A DNA stretch of 64,000 nucleotides from an uncultured Candidatus Melainabacteria bacterium (GCA_934717855.1 CAKUZI010000001.1:1-64000); one strand, 5' to 3'. Numbered from the stretch's first letter, positions 33,543 through 43,358 are shown. Made by a program: numbers and translations. Notes: a model not told the origin generated them from the sequence alone.

Positions 33543-36500
33543 TTATATATCTCCGAATGTAGTCGGTGTTTCAAAGAAATTGATATTTAATAATTCTGAA
33601 TCGATGTCTGATAAAGTGCGTTTTGGAGCAGATTTTCTCAAATCATCCATATCAGTCATTAAGTCAACTTCTTGACCGTCTTTTTTCGCTACCGTAATAT
33701 CCAAACCAATACTTTGTAATTCTCTTACAAGTACTTTGAATGATTCAGGAATACCCGGTCTTGGAATGTTGTCACCTTTTACGATTGCTTCATAAGCTCT
33801 GTTACGTCCGTTAACATCATCTGATTTAATTGTTAACATTTCTTGAAGAGTATATGCTGCACCGTAAGCTTCCAATGCCCAAACTTCCATTTCACCGAAT
33901 CTTTGACCACCAAATTGAGCTTTACCACCCAATGGTTGTTGAGTAACAAGTGAGTAAGGGCCTGTAGAACGAGCGTGGATTTTATCGTCTACCAAGTGAA
34001 CAAGTTTAAGGATGTAAGATAAACCTACAGCAACCGGTTCATCAAATGGTTCACCTGTTCTACCGTCAATCAATCTTACTTTACCGTCTTCGTTAACCCA
34101 ATCGCATCCAGATTCTTTGATACCTTTCAAAAGTTCAGCTTTTGTAGCTCTTTCTGATTGGTTATCGCCGTATCTTTCGTCGAAAGAAGGTGTTTCATAG
34201 TAGTTTCCAGTCAAGTATGCAGCCAAACCTAGTAATAATTCATATGTTTGACCAACGTTCATACGAGAAGGTACACCTAGTGGGTTCAATACGATATCAA
34301 CCGGTGTTCCATCAGGCAAGAATGGCATATCTTCTTTAGGAAGAATTCTTGAAACGATACCTTTGTTACCGTGACGTCCTGAAAGTTTATCACCTACAGA
34401 AACTTTACGTTTTTGAGCAATGTAAACTCTAATTACTGTATTTGCTCCTGGTGGTAATTCATCGCCTTTTTCTCTATCGAATACTTTAACGTCGAGAACT
34501 CTACCACCCTCTCCGTGAGGAACTCTCAAAGAGTTATCTTTTACGTCTCTTGCTTTTTCAGCGAAGATTGCACGTAACAATTTTTCTTCTGGCGGATGTT
34601 CAGATTCACCTTTCGGTGTAACTTTACCAACCAAGATATCATCAGCGTAAACTCTAGCACCAATACGAACAATACCGCGTTCATCCAAGTGTCTCAATGC
34701 GTCTTCTGAAACGTTTGGAATTTCACGAGTAATTTCTTCTGGTCCAAGTTTAGTTTGACGAGCGTCTATTTCTAATTTTTCAATATGAACTGATGTGAAG
34801 ATGTCATCATGTACGCATCTTTCAGAAAGCAAGATAGCATCTTCGTAGTTGTAACCTTCCCAAGGCATATACGCAACGATTACGTTTTTACCTAATGAAA
34901 GTTCTCCGCAGTTTGTAGAAGCACCATCGGCAATTACATCACCCTCTTTAACCTTGTCGCCTTCGTGAACCAAAGGTTTTTGGTTAATACAAGTATCTTG
35001 GTTACTTCTTACATATTTCATTAATGTGTGAACGTGAGGTTTGTTGTGAATATCACGGATGATAATTTCTTCACCAACAACTCTTTCAACAACACCGTCG
35101 CAATCAGCGACTTCAACCATACCAGAGTCTTTAGCAGCTCTCTTTTCCATACCTGTACCAACAACCGGTCTTTGAGTAATCAAAAGAGGTACTGATTGAC
35201 GTTGCATGTTTGAACCCATCAATGCACGGTTTGCGTCATCGTGTTCAATGAATGGAATTAATGATGTCGCAACAGAGATAATCTGAATAGGAGAAACTCC
35301 CACAAAGTCAACTTTGCTTGATTCGCCCATTGTAAATTCAGATCTGTATCTGATTGGAACATATTCATCTTTAAATGTGTTATCAGGGTTAAGTTGAACG
35401 TCAGCAGGAGCACATCTGAATTCTTCGTCCTCGTCTGCTGTCATATAAACAACTTCGTCTGTAACTTTTCCGTCTTTTACAACAAAGAACGGAGCTTCAA
35501 CGAAACCGTAGTCATTAACTTTTGCGTGTGTAGCCAATGAACCGATCAAACCTGCGTTTGGACCTTCCGGTGTTTCAATCGGACAAATACGACCGTAGTG
35601 AGATGGGTGAATATCACGAACAGCAAATCCTGCTCTTTCTCTCATCAAACCACCAGGTCCTAAAGCTGAAATACGTCTTTTATGAGTTAATTCAGCCAAT
35701 GGGTTAATTTGGTCCATGAACTGTGACAATTGAGAACTTCCGAAGAATTCTTTCAAAGAAGCAACAAGAGGTTTTGTGTTCAATAAGTTCAATGGTGTTA
35801 ATGTTTCAGAATCTTGCAAAGTCATTCTTTCTTTAACAATTCTTTCAATTCTTGAAAGACCTACTCTGAATTGGTTTTGCAACAATTCTCCAACTGAACG
35901 AATTCTTCTGTTTCCTAAGTGGTCAATATCATCAACAGAACCTTCGTCGTATGTCAAATTAATTAAATATTCGATTGATGCAACGATATCTTGAACTGTT
36001 AATGTTCTTTGGTTTTTAGGAATGTTCAAGTTTAATTTTTTATTTAATTTATAACGACCAACACGACCGATATCGTATTTCTTTTCATCAAAGAAACGTG
36101 ATTCCAAAATAGAGCGTCCGCCGGCAGCAGAAGCAGGATCACCAGGTCTTAATTTTTTGTAAACTTCAATTAAAGCGTCATCAGTTGTTTCTGCAGTATC
36201 TTTATCCAATGTTTTCTTCAAGAAATCAAAGTGAGTGAATAAAGATTCCATTTCAGAAACAGTGATACCCATAGCTTTCAACAATGTTGTAGCCAAGATT
36301 TTTCTGTTTTTGTCGATTTTAACGTAAATAATATCGTTAGAATCTGTTTCAATTTTCAACCATGCACCACGGTTAGGAATCATTGTTGCGTTGTATAAAC
36401 GTTTTCCGGCAGGGGAAATATCACGTTTGAAGTATACACCAGGAGAACGAACGATTTGAGAAACGATTACACGTTCTGCACCGTTTACAATGAAAGTACC

Positions 36501-36860
36501 TTTGTCAGTCATTGTAGGAATGTCGCCGATGTAAACTTCTTGTTCTTTAATTTCACCGCTGTCACGGTTAACAAGTCTTACCATTACACGCAATTGTTTT
36601 GCATATGTTGCGTCATGAATTCTTGCTTCTTCAATAGTATACTTTGCATTGTCGAAAGTATAGTTTGGCAAGAAATGCAATTCTAATCTGCCTGTATAGT
36701 CTTTAATAGGAGAAAAAGAAAGTAATTCTTCTTTTAAGCCCTCTTTCAAAAACCATTCAAACGATTTTTTTTGCACTTCAATAAGGTCCGGTAAATCATC
36801 CAAACGAGTATGTGGAATACCCATTGGTGTTACTCTTTCTGCATATTTTGTGTTAGACAT
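33543..36860 (-). CDS. rpoB: DNA-directed RNA polymerase subunit beta
   Basis: RpoB, 1105 residues, carries the conserved beta regions: the rifampicin-pocket segment (SQLSQFMDQINPLAELTHKRR), GPGGLMRERAGFAVRD, MPWEGYNYEDAI, SVGDKLSGRHGNKGI and the C-terminal GGKAQFGGQRFGEMEVWALEAYGAA. In the rifampicin-pocket segment the resistance-associated Gln, Asp, His and Arg are the common sensitive-type residues (QFMDQ, THKRR). It is the first gene of rpoB-rpoC1-rpoC2. No rplJ or rplL lies directly upstream; instead there is a leader of about 220 bases. Confidence 0.98.
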   Translation of the reverse strand: MSNTKYAERVTPMGIPHTRLDDLPDLIEVQKKSFEWFLKEGLKEELLSFSPIKDYTGRLELHFLPNYTFDNAKYTIEEARIHDATYAKQLRVMVRLVNRDSGEIKEQEVYIGDIPTMTDKGTFIVNGAERVIVSQIVRSPGVYFKRDISPAGKRLYNATMIPNRGAWLKIETDSNDIIYVKIDKNRKILATTLLKAMGITVSEMESLFTHFDFLKKTLDKDTAETTDDALIEVYKKLRPGDPASAAGGRSILESRFFDEKKYDIGRVGRYKLNKKLNLNIPKNQRTLTVQDIVASIEYLINLTYDEGSVDDIDHLGNRRIRSVGELLQNQFRVGLSRIERIVKERMTLQDSETLTPLNLLNTKPLVASLKEFFGSSQLSQFMDQINPLAELTHKRRISALGPGGLMRERAGFAVRDIHPSHYGRICPIETPEGPNAGLIGSLATHAKVNDYGFVEAPFFVVKDGKVTDEVVYMTADEDEEFRCAPADVQLNPDNTFKDEYVPIRYRSEFTMGESSKVDFVGVSPIQIISVATSLIPFIEHDDANRALMGSNMQRQSVPLLITQRPVVGTGMEKRAAKDSGMVEVADCDGVVERVVGEEIIIRDIHNKPHVHTLMKYVRSNQDTCINQKPLVHEGDKVKEGDVIADGASTNCGELSLGKNVIVAYMPWEGYNYEDAILLSERCVHDDIFTSVHIEKLEIDARQTKLGPEEITREIPNVSEDALRHLDERGIVRIGARVYADDILVGKVTPKGESEHPPEEKLLRAIFAEKARDVKDNSLRVPHGEGGRVLDVKVFDREKGDELPPGANTVIRVYIAQKRKVSVGDKLSGRHGNKGIVSRILPKEDMPFLPDGTPVDIVLNPLGVPSRMNVGQTYELLLGLAAYLTGNYYETPSFDERYGDNQSERATKAELLKGIKESGCDWVNEDGKVRLIDGRTGEPFDEPVAVGLSYILKLVHLVDDKIHARSTGPYSLVTQQPLGGKAQFGGQRFGEMEVWALEAYGAAYTLQEMLTIKSDDVNGRNRAYEAIVKGDNIPRPGIPESFKVLVRELQSIGLDITVAKKDGQEVDLMTDMDDLRKSAPKRTLSDIDSELLNINFFETPTTFGDI

Positions 36861-37025
36861 TAATTCACCTCGTCTATGTGTACGTACTATATAAAAAATT
36901 GTATTATTTTTTTTGTATGTGGTCTCGCATTTGTTTGCAAGATTACTTATAAAAACTTTTTACAATTAAAAATCTAACTTGAGGCTGTAAACCTTTCATT
37001 CTACTGGACTTCCAGTTAAATGAAC

Positions 37026-37083
37026 TTACATGTTCTTTTCAAAATTAGGCATAGTTCACCCGACTTTAAAATTACATGTTCTT
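37026..37083 (-). promoter_or_regulatory. Direct repeats in the rpoB leader
   Basis: TTACATGTTCTT (plus-strand reading) occurs at 37026-37037 and again at 37072-37083. Closer to rpoB, ACTGGA (37003-37008) and TCCAGT (37011-37016) form a short hairpin. The second repeat copy overlaps the predicted start site. This may be a control region, but no known leader motif is recognised. Confidence 0.4.
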
Positions 37084-37085
37084 AA

Positions 37086-37113
37086 ATAATAATACATCAA
37101 TATTTTTCGTCAA
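37086..37113 (-). promoter_or_regulatory. Promoter of rpoB-rpoC1-rpoC2
   Basis: On the minus strand TTGACG (37113-37108) and TATTAT (37091-37086) are spaced by 16 bases. The start would be near 37079, giving an untranslated leader of about 220 bases before rpoB. Confidence 0.55.
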
Positions 37114-37261
37114 GAAAATATCGATTGTTTTAGAAAAATATGTTAAATTATTGTTACAATCATTTTGTAATAGGTGAAAAGTTTTGATATGACAGAGATA
37201 CACTGTCAAGACTATACATGAAATTTGTTCATTGTATGATATTCAAATAAAGGATGAAATT

Positions 37262-37900
37262 ATGAAAAAATTAGTTATATTATTATGTGTTTTAATGTTA
37301 GGAAAAGTTGCACTATCAGCTGAAACTCCGGTTACTAGTCTTCAAGAAAAAACACCTGTTTCAATCGTTTTAACAGGAAATTTGGTTTTTGACTGGCTGG
37401 ACATTTCTCAAATTGATAGAGATGCGGTTATTGAAAAATATAAAACGGAACTTTTCGGGAATGACACTGTGTATAAATACAACAAAAAAGAGTTTCGAAA
37501 TGAGTATAAAGATTTCTTGAAAGATGCGGATTACAAACGCCATTATATGCTTGTAAAAAATGGAGTAAGAGAAACAGATAACGAAAATCTATGCGGATTT
37601 TACAAAGGAAATCTTTTGATTAGTTACGCAATTCAATATAAACACGATTTGCGTTCAGTGTACTATTATGACGCACTCGGAAATCTTCGTTATGTAGATA
37701 AATTTTCTGAAAATTATCCGAATTTTCCGTATATGTCAAAGCAGTATAAATCAAACGGAGAATTAGTTAGCGCAATTTATTTTATGTCCCATGATATGCA
37801 ATATATGTACAATAATGACGCAACATTCCAAGGAGCATGGTACAAAGATAAAATGTATAACCGCCACGCAAAGCAAGTACTCACAAGGACAAATTGGTAA
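37262..37900 (+). CDS. Unknown secreted protein
   Basis: ATG 37262, with AAAGGA upstream, gives a 212-residue protein with a clear signal peptide (KKLVILLCVLMLGKVALSA). The mature part is rich in Tyr, Asn and Lys and includes YYYDALGNLRYVDKF, reminiscent of YD-type repeats, but only one unit is present. It is probably periplasmic or surface-exposed. No family is recognised. It diverges from the rpoB operon. Confidence 0.75.
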   Translation: MKKLVILLCVLMLGKVALSAETPVTSLQEKTPVSIVLTGNLVFDWLDISQIDRDAVIEKYKTELFGNDTVYKYNKKEFRNEYKDFLKDADYKRHYMLVKNGVRETDNENLCGFYKGNLLISYAIQYKHDLRSVYYYDALGNLRYVDKFSENYPNFPYMSKQYKSNGELVSAIYFMSHDMQYMYNNDATFQGAWYKDKMYNRHAKQVLTRTNW

Positions 37901-38000
37901 TAATTGTATTGTAACAAATTATTAATTAGCCTTAATAAAATGACAAAATAATTCTTTCTGTGACTTTAAAACAACTGAAATTAAACAGAAAGGATTTTAT

Positions 38001-38519
38001 ATGAACGTTAACTTTTCTCCAAACAATAACTCTCAGTCATTTGGAATGGCATTAAAACTTAGGAATGGAGCAATTAACTCTCTTTCAGAAATTATTCAAA
38101 ATGCTCCTAATCCGGAAAAAATGGAACAAAAAGTTATAAGAGATATATTAACACCAATTAAAAGATGTAAAACTGATGTTTTAGTTGATGATAATGATTG
38201 TGTATATGTAGCTGATGAAGCGAACGGTGCCTTAAAAGAAATTATAATGGGTGGTGTTGATAGAGTGGGTGAAATGACTCTTGGTTTTAAAACAACGATT
38301 CCGTGGGAAGGCCCTCAAAATGCTTATATTGATTATTTAAGTTCAATAGGAGCAGAATTGGCAAAACAATCTATAGATGCAGAAACAGGGCTTTTGCAAA
38401 AACTAACCATTGCACGTGAATGGGCTAAAAATTTAGATCGTAGTAATATACTAAAATCATATTCTAAACCTTTAGCCGATAATCCAACAGCAGCAAAACT
38501 AAAAGATCTTTTTGGCTAA
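38001..38519 (+). CDS. Unknown protein with N-terminal SFG motif
   Basis: This 172-residue protein has AAAGGA upstream of ATG 38001. It starts MNVNFSPNNNSQSFGMALK, an Asn/Ser-rich tag ending in SFG, then a mixed alpha/beta soluble region without Cys clusters or membrane helices. No family is recognised. Similar N-terminal tags occur on the two small membrane proteins near 10 kb. A bidirectional terminator follows. Confidence 0.7.
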   Translation: MNVNFSPNNNSQSFGMALKLRNGAINSLSEIIQNAPNPEKMEQKVIRDILTPIKRCKTDVLVDDNDCVYVADEANGALKEIIMGGVDRVGEMTLGFKTTIPWEGPQNAYIDYLSSIGAELAKQSIDAETGLLQKLTIAREWAKNLDRSNILKSYSKPLADNPTAAKLKDLFG

Positions 38520-38561
38520 GCTTAAATTTTGATGATTTTAGTAATAAATAATTCACATAAC

Positions 38562-38593
38562 AAAAAGGCGGAATGTATAAATTCCGCCTTTTT
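38562..38593. terminator. Bidirectional terminator
   Basis: AAAAAGGCGGAAT (38562-38574) and ATTCCGCCTTTTT (38581-38593) form a perfect 13-bp stem between two converging genes. Confidence 0.92.
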
Positions 38594-38626
38594 AATTTTT
38601 ATAAAATAAATTTTAAGCTATTTTTT

Positions 38627-41206
38627 CTATTGAGGTTTAACAACCGACAGTACGTAATTGCTTGTAAACACTTTATTTGCAACATCAATAATATCGCTTT
38701 CTGTAACACTGTTTATTAATTGTGCGTATTGATCATCGAATTTGTATCCTCTGCCTGATGTTTCAAACCAGCCTATAGTTGTTGCTTTATCAAGATTTGT
38801 TTCCTGACCGATTATGTAGTGTCCCAAAAGTTTATCTTTGGCTTCTTGCAATTCTTTTGAACCTACAAATTCTGATTTTAACCTAAATACTTCTTCAAGC
38901 ATTCTTTTTTGAGCGTAGTCAAGGTTTTCATGGTTTGTTCCAATATATGTTATAAATGATCCTTTTAAAATATGTGGAGAATATTGAGAACCAAGCTGAT
39001 ATGCAAGTCCGTCTTTGTCACGTAAATTTTTGAATAGTCGGGAGCTCATTCCTGAACCCAACAAAGAATCAATAACCTCTAAAGTTGCATATTCTTTGCG
39101 ATTTAGTACTCCGTCTGTTTGCCAGCCGTAGATTATCCAATCGGTTTTTAAATCTTTTACTGTTGCGCATGCCTGTTTTTTAGATGTAATCGGAGTTACA
39201 GAATGTTTTGAATAGTCAAACTTTTCGCCTTTTTTGTTGTTGAATAATTTTGTAAAATCTTCAATTGCGTTGTCTTTGTCAACGTTTCCGTTGATAGATA
39301 TTACAACATTTTGCGGGTAAAAAGCTTTGTCATAATATGCTTTTACGTCTGATTGAGTAATTTTAGGTAAAGATTTTTCAAGGATTTTGTTTGAATACGA
39401 ATACGGAGATCCTTCAAAAATCAAAGATTTATAGTTATCAACAGCAAGATTTAATGGAATATCTTTACTTTTTTTGATTGAATTTAATTCGTCGTTTTTT
39501 GCTTTTTCAATCTCGTAATCATCAAGAGTTGCGTTATTAATAATTTCATTTAATAGTTCAATTGTTTTGTCATAATCATTTTTTGTTGCAAGTACTGTTA
39601 TATTAAAACTGTCAGCTTTTGCAGATGGAACAATTTTTATTCCGTTATCTTCCATTGTTTGGGCAAATTCTGTTGAAGAATATTTTTTAGAGCCCTTTGT
39701 TAGAACGCTTGCTGTTAAATCTGCAGTACCGGCAATATTTTCGATAAATTCTCCTCCTTTAGAAAAAATTCCGATTGCAACAATGTCATTTATTTTGTTA
39801 GGAGTTAGCAAAATAGTTGCGCCATTTGAAAGTTCATATTTTTGAGTATTTGAATTTTCACTGATAAATTTTGCAGGTTTTGTTTTTTGTGTAACATTTG
39901 AGACTTTTACTTCTTTACAATCTTCCGGCAAAACTATTGATACTGCGCTTTTTTCAATACCTAAATATTTATTGGCAACATTTTTTACATCCTGTGCAGT
40001 TACTTTTTTAATATTATCTAAATAGTTTTCATAATATTTTGTATCATCAGTTGTTACAACGGTATAGCCAATTTCTCCTGCTATATTTGAAATTGATTCT
40101 CTTTCGTAATACGTATCACGTTCAATTACATTTTTTGCAAGTTGAAGTTGTTCTTGCGTAACTCCACTTTTTTGAACGTTTTTTATCTCATCAAAAATGC
40201 TGTCTTGAAGTTTTGCGCATTTTTCAGGATCAAATGTTGCAGAAATATAAAAAATTCCATCATCTTTAAAACCTGTATTTGCGGTACCGATAGTATTTGC
40301 AAGCTGTTTGTTTTCTTTTGTATTTCTATAAAAAACAGACGAACGCCCTTCTCCCAAAATCGTTGCCAAAACATCAAGTGCATAAGAATCTTTGTTGTCA
40401 ATTTTTACGCTTCGGAAACCAATTAGCATATATCCGGATTGAGTGTCAAAATAAGCAATATTTTTTTTCTGAGAAGTAAGGATTTCTTCTTTTGGATAAA
40501 CAAGTTTTTCCGGTTTTTTGTAGTCTGAATTAAAATCAGATTTAACCTTTTCAATTGCGGAATTTGTATCAACATCTCCAACAATTACAGTTACCATATT
40601 TGATGGGTTGTAAAACCTGTTGTAATAATTCATTATTTCATCACGATGAATTGTGCTTATAATATCAGCTTTTCCGATAACTTTTCTTTTATAAGGATGG
40701 TTTGTATAAAGCATATTTACTAAATTGTCAAAAACAAGCGTGTTGGGAGAATTGGCGTCTTTCATAATCTCTTCAATAACGACTTTACGCTCTTTTTCTA
40801 ATTCTTTGCGAGGAACAAGCGGGTGAAGAAGCATGTCAGAATGCATTTCCAATGCTAAGTCAAAATCTTTGGATGGTATTGTTACATAATAATGTGTGAA
40901 ATCCTTGCTGGTTGCCGCATTTGTAATAGCTCCTTTAGTTTCTAAAATCTTGTCAAATTCACCTGGGGCGTGGTTTGTTGAACCTTTAAAGAACAAATGT
41001 TCCAAAAAGTGTGAAACACCATTATTTTGGTCGTCTTCATTGATAGAACCGGTTTTTATCCAAGTATCAATAGTCACAATCGGATTTGACTTAACCTCTT
41101 GAATAACAACGGTTTGCCCATTATCAAGTTTATATACATTAAAATCAGTGGCAAAAACGCAATTTGAAAAAATTACCAATGCCGTTAAAATTAAAAATTT
41201 CTTCAT
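38627..41206 (-). CDS. Secreted M16-family (insulinase/pitrilysin) zinc peptidase
   Basis: This 859-residue protein has an N-terminal signal peptide and two M16 halves. The first half has the inverted zinc motif HFLEH (66-70) and the downstream Glu in KERKVVIEEI. The second half keeps the fold (RKEYATLEVIDSLLGSGMSSRLFKNLRDK) but lacks HxxEH, as is usual for the inactive partner half of fused M16B proteins. A periplasmic or outer-envelope role is likely. AGGGGA precedes the start. Confidence 0.92.
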   Translation of the reverse strand: MKKFLILTALVIFSNCVFATDFNVYKLDNGQTVVIQEVKSNPIVTIDTWIKTGSINEDDQNNGVSHFLEHLFFKGSTNHAPGEFDKILETKGAITNAATSKDFTHYYVTIPSKDFDLALEMHSDMLLHPLVPRKELEKERKVVIEEIMKDANSPNTLVFDNLVNMLYTNHPYKRKVIGKADIISTIHRDEIMNYYNRFYNPSNMVTVIVGDVDTNSAIEKVKSDFNSDYKKPEKLVYPKEEILTSQKKNIAYFDTQSGYMLIGFRSVKIDNKDSYALDVLATILGEGRSSVFYRNTKENKQLANTIGTANTGFKDDGIFYISATFDPEKCAKLQDSIFDEIKNVQKSGVTQEQLQLAKNVIERDTYYERESISNIAGEIGYTVVTTDDTKYYENYLDNIKKVTAQDVKNVANKYLGIEKSAVSIVLPEDCKEVKVSNVTQKTKPAKFISENSNTQKYELSNGATILLTPNKINDIVAIGIFSKGGEFIENIAGTADLTASVLTKGSKKYSSTEFAQTMEDNGIKIVPSAKADSFNITVLATKNDYDKTIELLNEIINNATLDDYEIEKAKNDELNSIKKSKDIPLNLAVDNYKSLIFEGSPYSYSNKILEKSLPKITQSDVKAYYDKAFYPQNVVISINGNVDKDNAIEDFTKLFNNKKGEKFDYSKHSVTPITSKKQACATVKDLKTDWIIYGWQTDGVLNRKEYATLEVIDSLLGSGMSSRLFKNLRDKDGLAYQLGSQYSPHILKGSFITYIGTNHENLDYAQKRMLEEVFRLKSEFVGSKELQEAKDKLLGHYIIGQETNLDKATTIGWFETSGRGYKFDDQYAQLINSVTESDIIDVANKVFTSNYVLSVVKPQ

Positions 41207-41350
41207 ATTATCCCCTTTAAAATTTCTTCTTACCTATAAAAACATAATACAATAAATTTTGAAATTAGAAAACAGGGGGATAAATATTAATGTGAGACGA
41301 GAGTTGTAAATAGTTAGTAGACTGTTTTATAACGTTTTAGGTGTTTTAAT

Positions 41351-41464
41351 CTAAAACGCTACTCTTTTTGGATAATCTTTTGGAATTTCCCAATTGTTAA
41401 GGTAGATAATAGCTGTGCAGTATGTTCCATTTCTTTCTTTCAATAAACTCTTTAAATTTGATGA
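41351..41464 (-). pseudogene. Relic C-terminus of a prepilin-type gene
   Basis: Reading the minus strand down to TAG at 41351 gives ...NGTYCTAIIYLNNWEIPKDYP and a short basic tail. This matches the C-terminal signature of the prepilins here: HYCAELIMLEGWKIPKDYP at 241-1050 and CAGKIIQDGWQIKDDYPW at 14086-14763. No start, leader or helix is present; the frame ends at the stop of the small gene upstream. The fragment is about 37 codons, so it is best read as debris of a deleted paralogue. Confidence 0.6.
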
Positions 41465-41737
41465 TTAGTGCCTAAAAACTTTCTTTATTAACGGATAACA
41501 AAGAGCCAAAGCTCCCAAACCAAGTGCTACAAAAACAGATGTAGGAGTTTTCTTTTTTCGAATATCTTCTGAATTTTTCATTGATACGTATAAATCATGA
41601 TTAAGTACCTGAAAATCTCTGGATGCTTGAACGTGAGAATATAATACCGGCTTATAATGGTCGTTTGGCGGTACAATAATTCCAACGTTAAGCGATGGAT
41701 TTTTCATATGTTGATTTACACTAACACTATTATCCAT
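41465..41737 (-). CDS. Small tail-anchored membrane protein, unknown function
   Basis: This 90-residue protein has a polar N-terminal two-thirds and one C-terminal membrane helix (TSVFVALGLGALALCYPL) flanked by KKK and KKVFRH, fitting an inside-positive tail anchor. No recognised family. The start at ATG 41737 has no clear Shine-Dalgarno. A prepilin relic lies directly downstream in the same frame. Confidence 0.55.
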   Translation of the reverse strand: MDNSVSVNQHMKNPSLNVGIIVPPNDHYKPVLYSHVQASRDFQVLNHDLYVSMKNSEDIRKKKTPTSVFVALGLGALALCYPLIKKVFRH

Positions 41738-41856
41738 ACATTTTATAAAACAAAATGAAGTTGAAAATTGCCTTTGTTTATAGATTTGTTAAGTCTAAAT
41801 AAAAGATTAGCCGTTTGTGTAATTATTTTTGTTTTAATAAGTGTTTAAATCTTTGT

Positions 41857-42417
41857 ATGAAAAAATTTTTGTTTACAATTTTAGCTTTACTTCTTCCACA
41901 TATTGTTTGTAATGCAGAAGAAATTCATTTTGAAAATGAGGTTTATAAATTAAAGTTCAGTGCAATTGCTCCGCAAACACAAGGATATGGGAACGAATAT
42001 TTTAGAAATTCTGAAAATATCGGCAATTGGTCAAAAATGATTGGAGTTTATTACTATCCGAACGAAAACAATCCCGTAAAATATGCAGAAAACTTTGATA
42101 AAACTGTTGAAAACACAGAAAACAGTGTTTTGTTAAAATTAATCGAAAATAAAAAAGCGGACAAAGCTGTAATAAGTTTTTTGGTAAATGGTTGTGAAAA
42201 TGCTAAGAAATATTTCGAATACGATATTTATAAATTTGAAAAATATAAAAACAAAGGTATATTGGTTGTAAGGTATGCTGTGAAGCACTTCTTCACAAAT
42301 AATGAACAAATAAAAACAATTGCGGAAGGAATTAAAAAAAATAATGATAAATACCTAGAAACTATTATTACATCTGCAACTCCAAGTGTTATAGAAAAAG
42401 ATATATGTGTTAAATAA
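41857..42417 (+). CDS. Unknown secreted protein
   Basis: From ATG 41857 the product has 186 residues with a signal peptide (KKFLFTILALLLPHIVCNA). An in-frame upstream start at 41815 would place extra residues before the signal peptide and is less likely. The mature part is Lys/Asn/Glu-rich and has no known motif. There is no obvious Shine-Dalgarno. It precedes the radical SAM gene, whose promoter lies at its 3' end. Confidence 0.65.
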   Translation: MKKFLFTILALLLPHIVCNAEEIHFENEVYKLKFSAIAPQTQGYGNEYFRNSENIGNWSKMIGVYYYPNENNPVKYAENFDKTVENTENSVLLKLIENKKADKAVISFLVNGCENAKKYFEYDIYKFEKYKNKGILVVRYAVKHFFTNNEQIKTIAEGIKKNNDKYLETIITSATPSVIEKDICVK

Positions 42418-42432
42418 TAATAAAAAATGTGT

Positions 42433-42460
42433 TGACAAAAGTCACAAAGCTCCATATTAT
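42433..42460 (+). promoter_or_regulatory. Promoter of the radical SAM gene, leaderless arrangement
   Basis: TTGACA (42433-42438), a 17-base spacer and TATTAT, followed after only six bases by ATG 42467. No Shine-Dalgarno is present. The predicted transcription start coincides with the A of ATG. Confidence 0.65.
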
Positions 42461-42466
42461 CATAAT

Positions 42467-43270
42467 ATGGTAATTGTTGATACAAAGCGTGTAAAAGATT
42501 ATTTGAACAAAACAAAACTTACGACATTGGATTATGTAATAAATCCTTATGTTGGATGCCCAAACAAATGTTTATATTGCTATGCAGCTTATATGGTGGG
42601 ATTTAGCAAGCATTCGGAACCTTGGGGTGAGTTTGTTGATGTAAAGCAAACACGTAAAAGGATAAATATTTTTAAGATAAAAAACAAAAAAGTTATGATT
42701 AGTACGGTTACTGATCCGTATAATTGTTACGAAAAAGAATATGAGATTACAAGAAAACTTCTAACTCAACTTGTTCCATCAGAGGCATTTATAAGTATTG
42801 TAACAAAGTCAAAGCTAGTATTAAGAGATATTGATTTATTCAAAAAAATGAAAAATGTTGAAATTGCCTTGTCTTTCAGCACAATTGACGAAAAAATCAA
42901 GTCAAAATTGGAACCTTTTTCATCAAGTATTGAAGAAAGACTTGAAACATTAAAAATTTTAAGAGAAAATAAAATTAGGACAGTTGTTTTTATAGCTCCA
43001 ATTATTCCAGAGATAACTGATTACAAAAGAATAATTGATGTTACAAAAGACTTTACAGATGAATATTGGTTTGATATGCTAAATCTGCGCAGTAGTTTTA
43101 AAACAAACATGTTCAAATTTATTGAAAAAGAATATCCCATAATGAAATCATTATATGAAGATATTTATAACAAAAAGAATTCGAAGTACTTTGAAGAGGT
43201 ATCTGAAGATATAGAACGCTATTGTCTGGAAAAAGGCATAGCTTACAAGAATTTCTATGCCGGCACATAA
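42467..43270 (+). CDS. SPL-type radical SAM protein
   Basis: This 267-residue protein has the radical SAM cluster C31-x3-C35-x2-C38 in VGCPNKCLYCYAAYM, the Y-C-Y form found in spore-photoproduct-lyase-like proteins. TVTDPYNCYEKEYEITRKLL and the later TKSKLVLRDIDLF are also typical of this group. The cluster would bind [4Fe-4S] and cleave S-adenosylmethionine; the substrate is unknown. I chose ATG 42467 over an upstream in-frame start because a perfect TTGACA/TATTAT promoter ends six bases before it. Confidence 0.88.
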   Translation: MVIVDTKRVKDYLNKTKLTTLDYVINPYVGCPNKCLYCYAAYMVGFSKHSEPWGEFVDVKQTRKRINIFKIKNKKVMISTVTDPYNCYEKEYEITRKLLTQLVPSEAFISIVTKSKLVLRDIDLFKKMKNVEIALSFSTIDEKIKSKLEPFSSSIEERLETLKILRENKIRTVVFIAPIIPEITDYKRIIDVTKDFTDEYWFDMLNLRSSFKTNMFKFIEKEYPIMKSLYEDIYNKKNSKYFEEVSEDIERYCLEKGIAYKNFYAGT

Positions 43271-43327
43271 ATTGCTTCTTGACAAATAAACATAAATAAA
43301 TCTTTGCCGGCTTTTCCTAAAATTTAT

Positions 43328-43358
43328 AAAAAGAACTTGATGTTTTCAGGTTCTTTTT
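43328..43358 (+). terminator. Terminator after the radical SAM gene
   Basis: AAAAAGAAC (43328-43336) pairs with GTTCTTTTT (43350-43358) over a 13-base loop, followed by GTTATC. It is moderately strong. Confidence 0.6.
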
